38,015 bases of DNA from Lachnospiraceae bacterium. Its GTDB lineage: Bacteria > Bacillota > Clostridia > Lachnospirales > Lachnospiraceae. How positions within the stretch are numbered: position 1 is the stretch's first letter; the number at the start of each line of letters is the position of its first letter. The stretch covers positions 1-38,015 of the forward strand of contig JAFLSW010000022.1 of assembly GCA_022510725.1 (NCBI GenBank). The letters run 5' to 3'. A program made the position numbers and the translations under genes. Below, piece by piece: positions 8,017 through 17,249 of the stretch. Under the pieces are notes generated by a model. The model worked only from the letters and a program-made list of their open reading frames with translations, searched no databases and was not told the origin of the DNA.

Positions 8017-11000
8017 TTAAATTTCTGCCACATCCACCAGATTCAGCTTTTCTTTCTTACCGTTTTCCAGACTGGTTAAGAGTGCGCTTGCCGTATCCAG
8101 GCTGGTAAGACAATTCACACCGGTCTCAATGGCAGTCCTTCTGATCAAAAATCCGTCCCTGGACTTATCCCTGCCCTGGGTAGGCGTATCGATGACCAGA
8201 TCGATCTTATGTCCCAGCAAAAGGTCCATGACCGTAGGCGACTCCTGGGATATCTTGTTTACTTTTCTTGCAGATACCCCTGCCTCTTTTAAAGCATTTG
8301 CCGTAGAACGGGTGGCGTAAATGGTATACCCCAGTTTTTCAAAACGCCGTCCGATCTCAATGGCTTCTCCCTTATCCGCATCCTTTACGGTGATGATGAT
8401 CTGCTTATGCTTGGGCAGATCAATGCCCGCTCCGAGAAATGCCTTATACAAAGCTTCGTCAAAGGACTGTGCAATACCCAGACACTCACCGGTGGATTTC
8501 ATTTCCGGTCCTAAACTGATCTCCGCTCCCCTGATCTTCTCAAAGGAGAATACCGGCATCTTGATGGCAAAATAATCTGCAGGTGGCTGCAAGCCTGGCT
8601 CATAGCCCAAATCCCTGATCTTTTTGCCGATGATCACTTCAGCTGCCAGATCCACAATGGGGATACCGGTTACCTTACTGATATAGGGAACGGTTCTGGA
8701 AGAACGGGGATTTACTTCGATCACATAAACCTCGTCTCCCACCGCAATAAACTGTATGTTGATCAGGCCGATGACATGCAAAGCTTTTGCCAATCTTCTG
8801 GCATATTCCGCAATGGTCTCCTGCACCTTTTCACTGATGGTAGGCGCCGGATAAACGGAAATACTGTCGCCGGAATGAACACCGGTCCGCTCGATATGCT
8901 CCATGATACCGGGGATCAAAATATCCGTGCCGTCGCATACCGCATCTACTTCCAATTCCTTACCCATCAGATATTTATCTACCAGAATAGGATGTTCCTG
9001 GGCATACTGGTTGATCACCGCCATGAATTCCTCGATCTCTTCGTCATTTAAAGCGATCTGCATACCCTGTCCGCCCAATACATAGGAAGGACGCACCAAC
9101 ACAGGATAACCCAGTCTGTTTGCCACTTCTTTGGCTTCTTCCGCCGTAAAGACAGTGCCGCCGGCGGCCCTGGGAATCTCTGTTTCCTCTAAGATCTTGT
9201 CAAACAGCTCTCTATCCTCAGCGGCATCCACATCCTCCGCCTTGGTGCCCAAAATAGGAACTCCCATCTTCATCAGGCTTTCCGTCAGCTTAATGGCTGT
9301 CTGTCCGCCAAACTGTACCACAGCCCCGTCCGGTTTCTCCAGTCTGACGATATTTTCCACATCTTCGGGAGTCAGGGGCTCAAAATACAGCTTATCCGCA
9401 ATATCAAAATCCGTACTAACGGTTTCCGGATTGTTGTTGACAATGATGGTCTCATAGCCTGCCTTGGCAAAGGCCCAGGTAGCATGTACGGAACAATAGT
9501 CAAATTCCACACCCTGTCCGATACGGATGGGACCGGAACCAAGTACCAATACCTTTTTCTCCGGTTTGGTCTGCTCTGCCTCGTTTTCACTGCCGAATAC
9601 GGAATAGTAATAGGGTGTCGCCGCTGCAAACTCTGCGGCACAGGTATCTACCATCTTAAAGGCTGCCTCGATGCCGTTGTCATAGCGCATCTGTTTGATA
9701 TCGGCTTCCGCCATACCGGTCAGCTGGCTGATCACATTATCAGGGAACTCAATCCTCTTGGCCTCTTTTAACAATTCCGGTGTCAACGGACCCTTTGCCA
9801 AAGTCTGTTCCATTTCCACCAAAATAGCGATCTTGTCGATAAACCAGTGATCCACCATGGTCAGCTCATGAATGGTGTCATAATCAATACCTTTCCGAAG
9901 GGCTTCCGCAATAATAAAGATACGGCGGTCGTCCACGATCTTTAAAGCATCTAACAGTTCTTCCTTAGAAAGCTCCGAAAAGTCATAGCTTAGAAGACTA
10001 TCTACATGCTGCTCCAAGGAGCGGAGGGCTTTCATCAGCGCACCTTCAAAGTTATCGCAGATGCTCATGACCTCACCTGTTGCCTTCATCTGGGTGGTCA
10101 GAGTCCTCTTTGCAGTAATGAATTTATCAAAAGGAAGCCTTGGCAGCTTCACCACGCAATAATCCAGCGTAGGCTCAAAGCTGGCATAAGTCTTGCCTGT
10201 AATGGCATTTTTGATCTCATCTAAGGTATAGCCCAAAGCGATCTTTGCCGCCACCTTGGCAATGGGATAACCGGTTGCCTTGGAAGCCAATGCGGAAGAA
10301 CGGCTTACACGGGGATTTACCTCAATAACACAGTACTCAAAGCTGGTGGGATGCAGGGCAAACTGCACATTACATCCGCCGGTGATCTGCAAAGCGTCGA
10401 TAATATTTAAGGCTGCGCTCCGAAGCATCTGATACTCCTTATCTCCCAAGGTCTGGGAGGGCGCCACAACGATGCTGTCACCGGTATGCACGCCTACCGG
10501 ATCGATATTTTCCATGTTACATACGGTAATGCAGTTGCCTGCACTATCCCGCATAACCTCATACTCGATCTCTTTCCAGCCTGCGATACAGCGTTCTACC
10601 AATACCTGCCCTACACGGGACAAACGCAGACCGTTTTCCAAAATTTCTTCCAGCTCAACTTGATTGTGGGCAATACCTCCGCCGCTGCCGCCTAAGGTAT
10701 AGGCCGGACGCAGCACAACCGGATAACCGATGGTGTTGGTAAAAGCAATACCATCTTCAATGTTTTCTACTACCAAGGAAGCGGCACAGGGCTCTCCTAT
10801 GCTCTCCATGGTGTCTTTAAATTCCTGGCGGTCTTCCGCCTTTTTGATGGTAGCTGCCGTGGTTCCCAACAGGGTCACATTGTGTTTCTTTAAGAAACCG
10901 CTTTCCTCTAACTCCATACCCAGATTCAGTCCCGCCTGTCCTCCCAGGGTAGGCAGAATGCTGTCCGGTTTTTCTTTCTCAATGAGCTGTTCCAATACTT

Positions 11001-11214
11001 TCACGGTCAAAGGCTCGATATACACCCTGTCCGCAATATTTTTATCCGTCATAATGGTGGCAGGGTTGGAATTGACCAATACCACCTCTACGCCCTCTTC
11101 CTTTAAGGAGCGGCAGGCCTGGGTGCCGGCGTAGTCGAATTCCGCCGCCTGTCCGATAACGATGGGGCCGGAACCGATGACCAGTACTTTTTTCACATTA
11201 GGATTCTTAGGCAT
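8017..11214 (-). CDS. carB: Carbamoyl-phosphate synthase large subunit
   Basis: CarB uses bicarbonate, two ATP and ammonia from CarA to make carbamoyl phosphate for pyrimidine and arginine synthesis. The 1065 residues match the family: a first carboxyphosphate ATP-grasp half with PIVIGQAAEFDYAGTQA at its start, an oligomerisation stretch, a second ATP-grasp half restarting with VLGSGPIRIGQGVEFDYC near residue 555, and a C-terminal MGS-like allosteric domain (from about 930) containing the DLVIDTPTQG motif. Its start overlaps the carA end by eight bases, which implies translational coupling. No PyrR attenuator is seen in front of the operon. Confidence 0.98.
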   Translation of the reverse strand: MPKNPNVKKVLVIGSGPIVIGQAAEFDYAGTQACRSLKEEGVEVVLVNSNPATIMTDKNIADRVYIEPLTVKVLEQLIEKEKPDSILPTLGGQAGLNLGMELEESGFLKKHNVTLLGTTAATIKKAEDRQEFKDTMESIGEPCAASLVVENIEDGIAFTNTIGYPVVLRPAYTLGGSGGGIAHNQVELEEILENGLRLSRVGQVLVERCIAGWKEIEYEVMRDSAGNCITVCNMENIDPVGVHTGDSIVVAPSQTLGDKEYQMLRSAALNIIDALQITGGCNVQFALHPTSFEYCVIEVNPRVSRSSALASKATGYPIAKVAAKIALGYTLDEIKNAITGKTYASFEPTLDYCVVKLPRLPFDKFITAKRTLTTQMKATGEVMSICDNFEGALMKALRSLEQHVDSLLSYDFSELSKEELLDALKIVDDRRIFIIAEALRKGIDYDTIHELTMVDHWFIDKIAILVEMEQTLAKGPLTPELLKEAKRIEFPDNVISQLTGMAEADIKQMRYDNGIEAAFKMVDTCAAEFAAATPYYYSVFGSENEAEQTKPEKKVLVLGSGPIRIGQGVEFDYCSVHATWAFAKAGYETIIVNNNPETVSTDFDIADKLYFEPLTPEDVENIVRLEKPDGAVVQFGGQTAIKLTESLMKMGVPILGTKAEDVDAAEDRELFDKILEETEIPRAAGGTVFTAEEAKEVANRLGYPVLVRPSYVLGGQGMQIALNDEEIEEFMAVINQYAQEHPILVDKYLMGKELEVDAVCDGTDILIPGIMEHIERTGVHSGDSISVYPAPTISEKVQETIAEYARRLAKALHVIGLINIQFIAVGDEVYVIEVNPRSSRTVPYISKVTGIPIVDLAAEVIIGKKIRDLGYEPGLQPPADYFAIKMPVFSFEKIRGAEISLGPEMKSTGECLGIAQSFDEALYKAFLGAGIDLPKHKQIIITVKDADKGEAIEIGRRFEKLGYTIYATRSTANALKEAGVSARKVNKISQESPTVMDLLLGHKIDLVIDTPTQGRDKSRDGFLIRRTAIETGVNCLTSLDTASALLTSLENGKKEKLNLVDVAEI

Positions 11215-12382
11215 GGCTTTCTACCTCCATCATTTGAATGAATCTGTCAAACAGATAAGCGGAGTCCTGGGGACCGGGGCAGGCTTCCGGATGGAACTGC
11301 ACCGTAAAGATATTCTTGCCCGTATAGGCAAGGCCTTCACAGGTTCCGTCGTTGACATTGACAAAGGCAGGGGTGGCAATAGCCGGATCCAGTTTGTCCA
11401 TATCTACCACATAACCGTGATTTTGAGATGATATATATACTCTGCCGGTGGCAAGATCCTTCACCGGATGATTGCCGCCTCTGTGGCCGTATTTCATTTT
11501 GAAGGTGTCTGCTCCTGTGGCAAGAGCCATTAACTGATGACCTAAGCAGATAGCAAAGATCGGTGTGTCGGATTCATAAAGCTTTTTCACATTGGCGATG
11601 ACACTCACACAGCTTTTGGGGTCCCCGGGGCCGTTACTGAGCATGATACCGTCAGGGGCATCAGCAAGGATTTCCTCAGCAGGCGTATCCGCCGGGTAAA
11701 CGGTCACATCGCATCCTCTTGCAGCAAGAGACTTAGCAATATTATCTTTGGCACCCAGATCCAAAAGGGCAACCTTTTTGCCCGCTCCGTTTAAAGCTTT
11801 AACAAGGGAAGGACGCTTTTCTTTCTCTCCCGTATATTTTGCCGATCCGGAAAGGGGGCCGTTTTCTGAAAGCTCCTTTGTCCCGGATAAGGTGTATTTT
11901 TCTTTGCAGGTAACGATCTCTACCACATTGCCCACTACATACTGGGAAAGCTGCTTCTTTACCTCCTCCAGATCATAGTTTTCATTTGTGGTAATACAGC
12001 CGTTCATGGTTCCCTTTTCCCGCAGGATCTTGGTCAGAGCCCTGGTATCAATGCCGGCAATGCCGGGAATCCCAAACTCCTCTAAAACATCCTGAATGGA
12101 AACATCACAACGGAAGTTGCTGGGCATGCGGGAAAGCTCCCGTACGATCAACGCATCCGGCCAGATCTGCCTGGACTCCATATCTTCTCTGGAAATGCCA
12201 TAGTTGCCGATAAGAGGATAGGTCATGCATACGGCCTGTCCCGCATAAGATGGGTCTGTCAATACCTCCAGATAGCCTGCCATAGATGTGTTAAATACGA
12301 TCTCACTGATGATTTCTTTATCTGCACCGATGTGAATGCCTTCGAATACCGTGCCGTCTTCCAAGATCAAAAATGCCTTCAT
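11207..12382 (-). CDS. carA: Carbamoyl-phosphate synthase small (glutaminase) subunit
   Basis: CarA hydrolyses glutamine and channels ammonia to CarB. The N-terminal CPSase small-chain domain (1-150) opens MKAFLILEDGTVFEG. The class I glutamine amidotransferase domain follows, with nucleophile Cys279 in CLGHQ, and His364 and Glu366 in HPEACPGP; GIDTRALT and SNGPGDP are also present. The 391 residues are slightly longer than usual (about 360-380). The extra length appears to lie between the two domains, at about 155-200, in a charged stretch. The start ATG follows AGGTG by six bases and sits 38 bases from the -10 box. Confidence 0.98.
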   Translation of the reverse strand: MKAFLILEDGTVFEGIHIGADKEIISEIVFNTSMAGYLEVLTDPSYAGQAVCMTYPLIGNYGISREDMESRQIWPDALIVRELSRMPSNFRCDVSIQDVLEEFGIPGIAGIDTRALTKILREKGTMNGCITTNENYDLEEVKKQLSQYVVGNVVEIVTCKEKYTLSGTKELSENGPLSGSAKYTGEKEKRPSLVKALNGAGKKVALLDLGAKDNIAKSLAARGCDVTVYPADTPAEEILADAPDGIMLSNGPGDPKSCVSVIANVKKLYESDTPIFAICLGHQLMALATGADTFKMKYGHRGGNHPVKDLATGRVYISSQNHGYVVDMDKLDPAIATPAFVNVNDGTCEGLAYTGKNIFTVQFHPEACPGPQDSAYLFDRFIQMMEVESHA

Positions 12383-12419
12383 TGGGTCACCTGCTCATTC
12401 TTTTCCATAGTTAAAGTCT

Positions 12420-12448
12420 ATTATAGCATTAAACGGGAGCCGGTTCAA
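12420..12448 (-). promoter_or_regulatory. sigma-A promoter of carAB
   Basis: On the minus strand TTGAAC (12443-12448), 17 bases, then a perfect TATAAT (12420-12425). The transcript start would leave a leader of about 30 bases before the carA ATG. That is too short for a PyrR attenuator, so control by pyrimidines or arginine, if any, must act on the promoter itself. The -35 region overlaps a short dyad GGTT-C-AACC. Confidence 0.75.
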
Positions 12449-12497
12449 CCGATACTTCTGTCCTATATGGTAAAATTTTCATAAAAAACTGACTATT

Positions 12498-12520
12498 GAA
12501 ACATGTGCTTCACATGCTTC
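12498..12520 (-). terminator. Possible weak terminator after the large lipoprotein gene
   Basis: A ten-base stem with one G-U pair and loop AAG (arms 12498-12507 and 12511-12520) overlaps the stop codon of the lipoprotein gene. On the minus strand a six-T run follows nine bases later, so the hairpin and U-tract are not adjacent. It may only partly stop transcription. Confidence 0.4.
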
Positions 12521-15032
12521 ACTCTTCCTCTCCACGGAGTTTCATATCTTCCGGAGGACCCGAAAATACGATATCTCTTGTCAACATGCCCTGAATATCC
12601 GAAATAAGTTCCTTTCGATCACTTAGGGTATTCACGCTTTTTTGCTGCATGAATAACACATCATTCTGCCTGTTCAGGATCATATAGTAGGTAGTTGTCT
12701 GCAAGCCTTTACAGGTAATAACTTTTAGTTCCGTATCATCACAGAATCCCAGATCACAAACATAGATACAGAGTATCTGCTCGTCTTCCTGTAATGCCAA
12801 CTGTTCCAGATGCAGGTCTTTATATACAGCCTCATTCTTTTCCAAACCTATGATCTCCGTCGTAGATGAAAGAGATTTCTCTGTTATGTCATCATATAGT
12901 TTTTCTGTTAAGATGCAAAGTATCCCTTTGCTATTGCTGGAGACCACAACAGGCTCAACACTGTCACCAATGCTCTCATCCTGCCGCTCATTTACAGAAT
13001 CGCTTGTGTTCTCCTCCTCTTTTGCCCACAAGGCGATTTCCAGGATTGTATCGTCAAAATCCATTCGGAACAAAAATTCCACATCTCCATCTGTATATCT
13101 AAGGCCATAGCTTCCCACTCCATACCCTTGCACATCTTTTGCCAGCTTATCCCCGTATCGTTTCCGGAGATCATCAAGGGACATCCCAACTCGTATGCCG
13201 TCTGCGGTCTGGAATCTGGGGGACAACAGCAATATTTCACGCACATACTCATGATAACCGAAATAGTCCCCGTTCCGTTCACTGTATGCACCGGTATATA
13301 CGATGATATCATCATTATAATATGGAAATATTTCGTAGAGTCCGCCCTTAATCCAAACACGAGTTATGTAGGGGAATTTATAATAACCCCTAGAGTTAGG
13401 ACTCAAATCCCAATCACCATATCCCATTTCGTTATAATCCGCTTCCAATGTCACGGCATATGTGCCATCGCTGATCGTTGCAGTTTTGATATTTTTTAAT
13501 ATATTGGGGCTGCGCCGGCTTTTTATCTGCTTATAGTTCTCCAATTCTTCATAAGTTACCAAAACTTCTACTGTGCTGCCCCATAATAAGTGCTCATCCA
13601 AATGATACTCTGCCGGAATGGAAATAATGTCATCGTCATAATAAAAAACGATTCCTTCTTCAGTAAAATAATAGCATTTGCGCATATTGCTAAATTCTAT
13701 CAGCCCATGATCATATTCCTCTCGGAAATAAGAGCTATAATACAACTCAAAAGCATATCGGGAATATTTATCCGGCGCCTCTTCCATCAATTTTTGATAT
13801 CCGATCCATGCGATCTCTTCCAGATCCTTATCCTCATAGTCAGAGCCAATATAGGTTTCCAACTTTATCTGTTTTCCGGTCTTCAGATCAAAAGTAATGA
13901 TATAGTAATCACCATAGGGAGTATGCTTTCCCACCCCATCCCACAGATCTCTGTACTCTGATATGATCGCCACGCCAAGATAATTCTCATCCTGATAGAT
14001 CAGCTTTGCATCCACAAAAATATCCATGGTCCAGATGTGTTCTTCAGCCAGGTCTTCAGGCGTCCTGGCATCTAAGTAAGCTTGACTTTGATCAATGCAC
14101 CGTTTTAATTCTTTTTCCATTTCTCTTTTGATCTCTGCATTGATCTGAGTTCGAAAAGCAATTTCTTTTATTTCAAAGGGATGGAAGCTCCATTTAATCT
14201 TGGCATTTTCCTCCAATACAATTTCATCTTCCAGCCTTTCTCCATGAACATGGTTACTAGATGCTTCCGCCTCTACCCAATAATCTTTTTGGGAAACCTC
14301 TATGATCTCATTCTCCTGTACCAAATATACTCTTTTCTCACCTACATATAACTGTTCCAGTTCTTCATAAGAATCCACAATGCCTATTCTGGGTCCATCC
14401 AAATAATATGTAACCACATCAGAAAATCCATGTTGTATCGCATCCCGCAGCTCATCCATGGTGGCAAGTTTCGATACAAATTCCTTTTGATAGATTAACA
14501 GAGTATTCTCCCTGTCTAAAATCATACAATAAAGATTGATATTCCTTTCTTCATCACAACTATATGCTTCCACTTCTATATAATCGCATATGTCCCGATC
14601 ACAGATATTCAGGCAGATCACATGCTCCTTTTTCTCCGCATCCAAAGGCAATTGATCCAAACAATACTGTCGTCCGGTATGTGGGTTGGTTTCCAAATCA
14701 TATCGAAAAGGCAAACCACCCTTTCCGTCTGCCCATTTCATCAATTTTTCCGTAGTAAGTGTAGAAAAAGTCGTTTCATAATTCCGCCCGGAAATAATGG
14801 CATATTTTTTAACAGCATCTACATATATTGCCTCCTTAATCGAATGATCTTTCAGATTTATTTTCCGCTCTCTATCTGACAAGATCATACCAAGGGCTGG
14901 AATATCCGGTTCCGCTTCCACTCCGCCGGTTTCTTTCTGTCCGGATTCCGCTTTCTGTGCACATCCCCACAGCAGACAAAGGCACAGCGCCATGAACACA
15001 AATTTTCTTCCATGTAATCTCTTCTCTTTCAT
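12519..15032 (-). CDS. Large lipoprotein of unknown function with a duplicated four-cysteine module
   Basis: I do not recognise the whole protein (837 residues). A signal peptide ends in the lipobox LLWGC, so Cys24 should be lipidated and the rest lies outside the membrane. Residues 134-212 and 749-827 are a repeated module: both have cysteines spaced C-3-C-4-C-9-C (140/144/149/159 and 755/759/764/774), followed by a YxMIL-R-N stretch. Between them, about 285-500 resembles the DUF3298/RsiV type of extracytoplasmic domain (a YYIITFDLKTG segment and an EEGIVFYY segment); this is a similarity judged by eye. The ATG chosen is preceded by GGAG and begins a clean signal peptide; the frame opens 27 codons upstream. 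It is divergent from the MoxR operon. Confidence 0.75.
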   Translation of the reverse strand: MKEKRLHGRKFVFMALCLCLLWGCAQKAESGQKETGGVEAEPDIPALGMILSDRERKINLKDHSIKEAIYVDAVKKYAIISGRNYETTFSTLTTEKLMKWADGKGGLPFRYDLETNPHTGRQYCLDQLPLDAEKKEHVICLNICDRDICDYIEVEAYSCDEERNINLYCMILDRENTLLIYQKEFVSKLATMDELRDAIQHGFSDVVTYYLDGPRIGIVDSYEELEQLYVGEKRVYLVQENEIIEVSQKDYWVEAEASSNHVHGERLEDEIVLEENAKIKWSFHPFEIKEIAFRTQINAEIKREMEKELKRCIDQSQAYLDARTPEDLAEEHIWTMDIFVDAKLIYQDENYLGVAIISEYRDLWDGVGKHTPYGDYYIITFDLKTGKQIKLETYIGSDYEDKDLEEIAWIGYQKLMEEAPDKYSRYAFELYYSSYFREEYDHGLIEFSNMRKCYYFTEEGIVFYYDDDIISIPAEYHLDEHLLWGSTVEVLVTYEELENYKQIKSRRSPNILKNIKTATISDGTYAVTLEADYNEMGYGDWDLSPNSRGYYKFPYITRVWIKGGLYEIFPYYNDDIIVYTGAYSERNGDYFGYHEYVREILLLSPRFQTADGIRVGMSLDDLRKRYGDKLAKDVQGYGVGSYGLRYTDGDVEFLFRMDFDDTILEIALWAKEEENTSDSVNERQDESIGDSVEPVVVSSNSKGILCILTEKLYDDITEKSLSSTTEIIGLEKNEAVYKDLHLEQLALQEDEQILCIYVCDLGFCDDTELKVITCKGLQTTTYYMILNRQNDVLFMQQKSVNTLSDRKELISDIQGMLTRDIVFSGPPEDMKLRGEEE

Positions 15033-15119
15033 CCTTTCGCTCTCCTTGCAGCCCTTTGGTATTCTTATCATAATCATACAACATTTCCTGCTAAAAAAAC
15101 ACAGATTTTTCATTTGCCA

Positions 15120-15173
15120 TGCATTGTAATACCATATATAATAGTTGTAGCAATGATTACATTATATAATGCA
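15120..15173. promoter_or_regulatory. Divergent promoter region with dyad symmetry
   Basis: Between the lipoprotein gene and the MoxR operon, TGCATTGTAAT (15120-15130) is mirrored by ATTACATTATATAATGCA (15156-15173), which contains a four-base TATA insertion in one arm. The plus-strand -10 box TATAAT (15165-15170) lies within the right arm; a weak -35 TAGTTG stands 17 bases upstream. A shared operator is possible. The lipoprotein promoter is not clear on the minus strand. Confidence 0.4.
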
Positions 15174-15208
15174 TTACACAAATCCAAACATATTGCGAGG
15201 GGTAATAT

Positions 15209-16138
15209 ATGAATCAAGCTTTACAGACTGTAAAAGAGGAAATGAAAAAGGTTATTCGTGGAAAGGATGATATCTTGGACACCGTACTCTGCACTCTGCT
15301 TGCAGGGGGACACATTTTGTTAGAGGATATCCCCGGCGTGGGTAAGACCACTTTGGCAGTTGCCTTAAGCCGTTCACTGGGCATGTCTTATAAGAGAATG
15401 CAATTTACACCGGATGTCCTTCCCAGTGATATCTTAGGCTTTTCCATGTACGATAATAAGAGCGGCGATTTCACATTCCGAAAGGGCGCTATTTTTACCA
15501 ACCTGTTTTTGGCGGACGAGATCAATCGTACTTCACCCAAGACCCAGTCGGCCCTTTTGGAGGTTATGGAAGAAAAAAGGGTCAGTGTGGATGGTGTCAC
15601 TTATGACTTAGAGCCTCCCTTTTTTGTGATCGCCACTCAGAATCCCGTAGGCGCTTCCGGCACCCAGAAGCTGCCGGATTCCCAGCTGGACCGTTTCTTT
15701 GTCCGTTTAAGCTTAGGCTATCCGGATCATACCTCCGCCACGGAGATCTTAAAGGGTCATTCCATGGAGCAGATCGATGAGGTAAATCCGATTCTTTCCT
15801 TAGACGAGCTGCGGGCTTTACAGGATAAGACCGCTGCGGTTTTTGCCAACGATGAGATTTGTGATTATATTGTTTCCCTGACAGAAGAAAGCCGGAAGAC
15901 CGATCTGCTTTCCCAGGGCATTTCTCCCCGCGGTTCCCTTGCTATCCTGAAAATGGCAAGAGCCCATGCCTGCTACGAGGACAGGGATTTTGTTACGCCG
16001 GAGGATGTACACGCTATCCTGTATTATGTATGCAACCACCGTATGATCTTATCTACCAAGGCAAAGGCCGCCGGTATGGATGCAAAGGACATTGTGGAAA
16101 ACCTACTGCTTGCCGTACCTGTTCCCAAGCTTTCATAA
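15209..16138 (+). CDS. MoxR-family AAA+ ATPase
   Basis: MoxR ATPases act as chaperones that help mature partner complexes, typically working with DUF58 and transglutaminase-type neighbours as here. Walker A is GVGKTT (43-48) within EDIPGVGKTTLA, Walker B is FLADEINR (100-107), and sensor 1 lies in VIATQNP. The C-terminal lid helical domain spans about 210-309. The length is standard. A GAGGGG site precedes the ATG by eight bases. It is the first gene of a three-gene operon; the DUF58 gene follows after 46 bases. It is cytoplasmic, and its client in this organism is unknown. Confidence 0.93.
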   Translation: MNQALQTVKEEMKKVIRGKDDILDTVLCTLLAGGHILLEDIPGVGKTTLAVALSRSLGMSYKRMQFTPDVLPSDILGFSMYDNKSGDFTFRKGAIFTNLFLADEINRTSPKTQSALLEVMEEKRVSVDGVTYDLEPPFFVIATQNPVGASGTQKLPDSQLDRFFVRLSLGYPDHTSATEILKGHSMEQIDEVNPILSLDELRALQDKTAAVFANDEICDYIVSLTEESRKTDLLSQGISPRGSLAILKMARAHACYEDRDFVTPEDVHAILYYVCNHRMILSTKAKAAGMDAKDIVENLLLAVPVPKLS

Positions 16139-16184
16139 ATAGAGACGATCCACCTGTGGTTTGATAACAAGGAGTGCATCATCA

Positions 16185-17249
16185 TTGAAAAAAGCTGCTT
16201 TTTTGACTGCATATCTTTCCTATACAATTTTGTTTTCTGTTACATTATTTTGTGCCATCTTTTACGGGCATACCTTTTTTGTGCTGCTGACAGCTTTAGA
16301 GCTTTGTCTGCCAGCCTTTTCTTATGTATTGTCCAAATATTGCTTTTTTCACTTAGATCCCACTTTGGAATTTAGACCTTTGGTTACAGATAAAGGAGAA
16401 ACTGCATATCTGACTGTAAAGATCAAAAATCCGGTACAGATCCCCTTTGCTTCTGCTTTGATCACCCTCTCCTTTCATTCCGGCTTTTATGGCGGCACGA
16501 GGGAAGAGACTCATATTTTATCTCTTCGCGCTCGTTTCGATAATCCCCTTACCTTTCCTGTGGTCCTTACCAAATCCGGCTTGTATGAAGCTTCCATCAC
16601 ACAGCTTCAGGGATACGATTATCTCCATCTGTTTCGTTTTAAAAAGGCTTTGGACCTGCATGCACAGATCCGGGTATTTCCCAATACCCAGCCGGCGGAG
16701 GAAAGGCATGAAGCATTATACAGTGAAGGCTTTGATGAATTCGAGGAGTCTTCCAAATCGGGAAATGTTTCTTCTAATGTAACAGATATCCGGGAATATC
16801 AGCCGGGAGACAGACTTCAAAAGATCCACTGGAAGCTTTCTTCTAAAATCGATAAATTAATGGTGAAAGAAAATGAATCCACTTCCACCAATGAATTTTT
16901 CTTATTGATGGAGCTGTTTCAACCTAAAGAAGAAGACTGTGGTGAAAACGAAGACTTGCGCAATGCTTTGGACCACAGCCTGGATGAAGCCTGGTCCCTT
17001 GCTTTGGAATTGATCCAGGCAGGTGAGATCTTTACCTTTGCTATTTATTCTCTCCCTTTAGAGGATTTTATCATGTCCATCATCCGTTCCAAAGAGGATC
17101 TGGAAAACGCTTTTACGGAAAGCTACTACCAGCCCTCCTACGATGTGGAGGATCTTGGCATGGAAATATATGAAAAGTCAGGCATGAATAAGGGTACCCT
17201 GCTGCATGTTACCCACAAAGGAGTCATGGATGTTCCTTCAGAAATTTAA
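16185..17249 (+). CDS. DUF58 domain membrane protein
   Basis: DUF58 proteins are regular companions of MoxR and transglutaminase genes. Two N-terminal membrane segments (about 4-25 and 27-49) anchor the protein. The DUF58 signature DIREYQPGDRLQKIHWKLSS lies near residues 201-220 and is followed by KLMVKENES. The C-terminal half may carry a VWA-like fold, as in relatives, but a clear MIDAS motif is not obvious. The start appears to be TTG: AGGAG sits ten bases upstream and the protein then reads MKKAAFLTAYL. An earlier in-frame TTG at 16161 lies before that ribosome site. It overlaps the transglutaminase gene by 20 bases, implying coupling. Confidence 0.87.
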   Translation: MKKAAFLTAYLSYTILFSVTLFCAIFYGHTFFVLLTALELCLPAFSYVLSKYCFFHLDPTLEFRPLVTDKGETAYLTVKIKNPVQIPFASALITLSFHSGFYGGTREETHILSLRARFDNPLTFPVVLTKSGLYEASITQLQGYDYLHLFRFKKALDLHAQIRVFPNTQPAEERHEALYSEGFDEFEESSKSGNVSSNVTDIREYQPGDRLQKIHWKLSSKIDKLMVKENESTSTNEFFLLMELFQPKEEDCGENEDLRNALDHSLDEAWSLALELIQAGEIFTFAIYSLPLEDFIMSIIRSKEDLENAFTESYYQPSYDVEDLGMEIYEKSGMNKGTLLHVTHKGVMDVPSEI

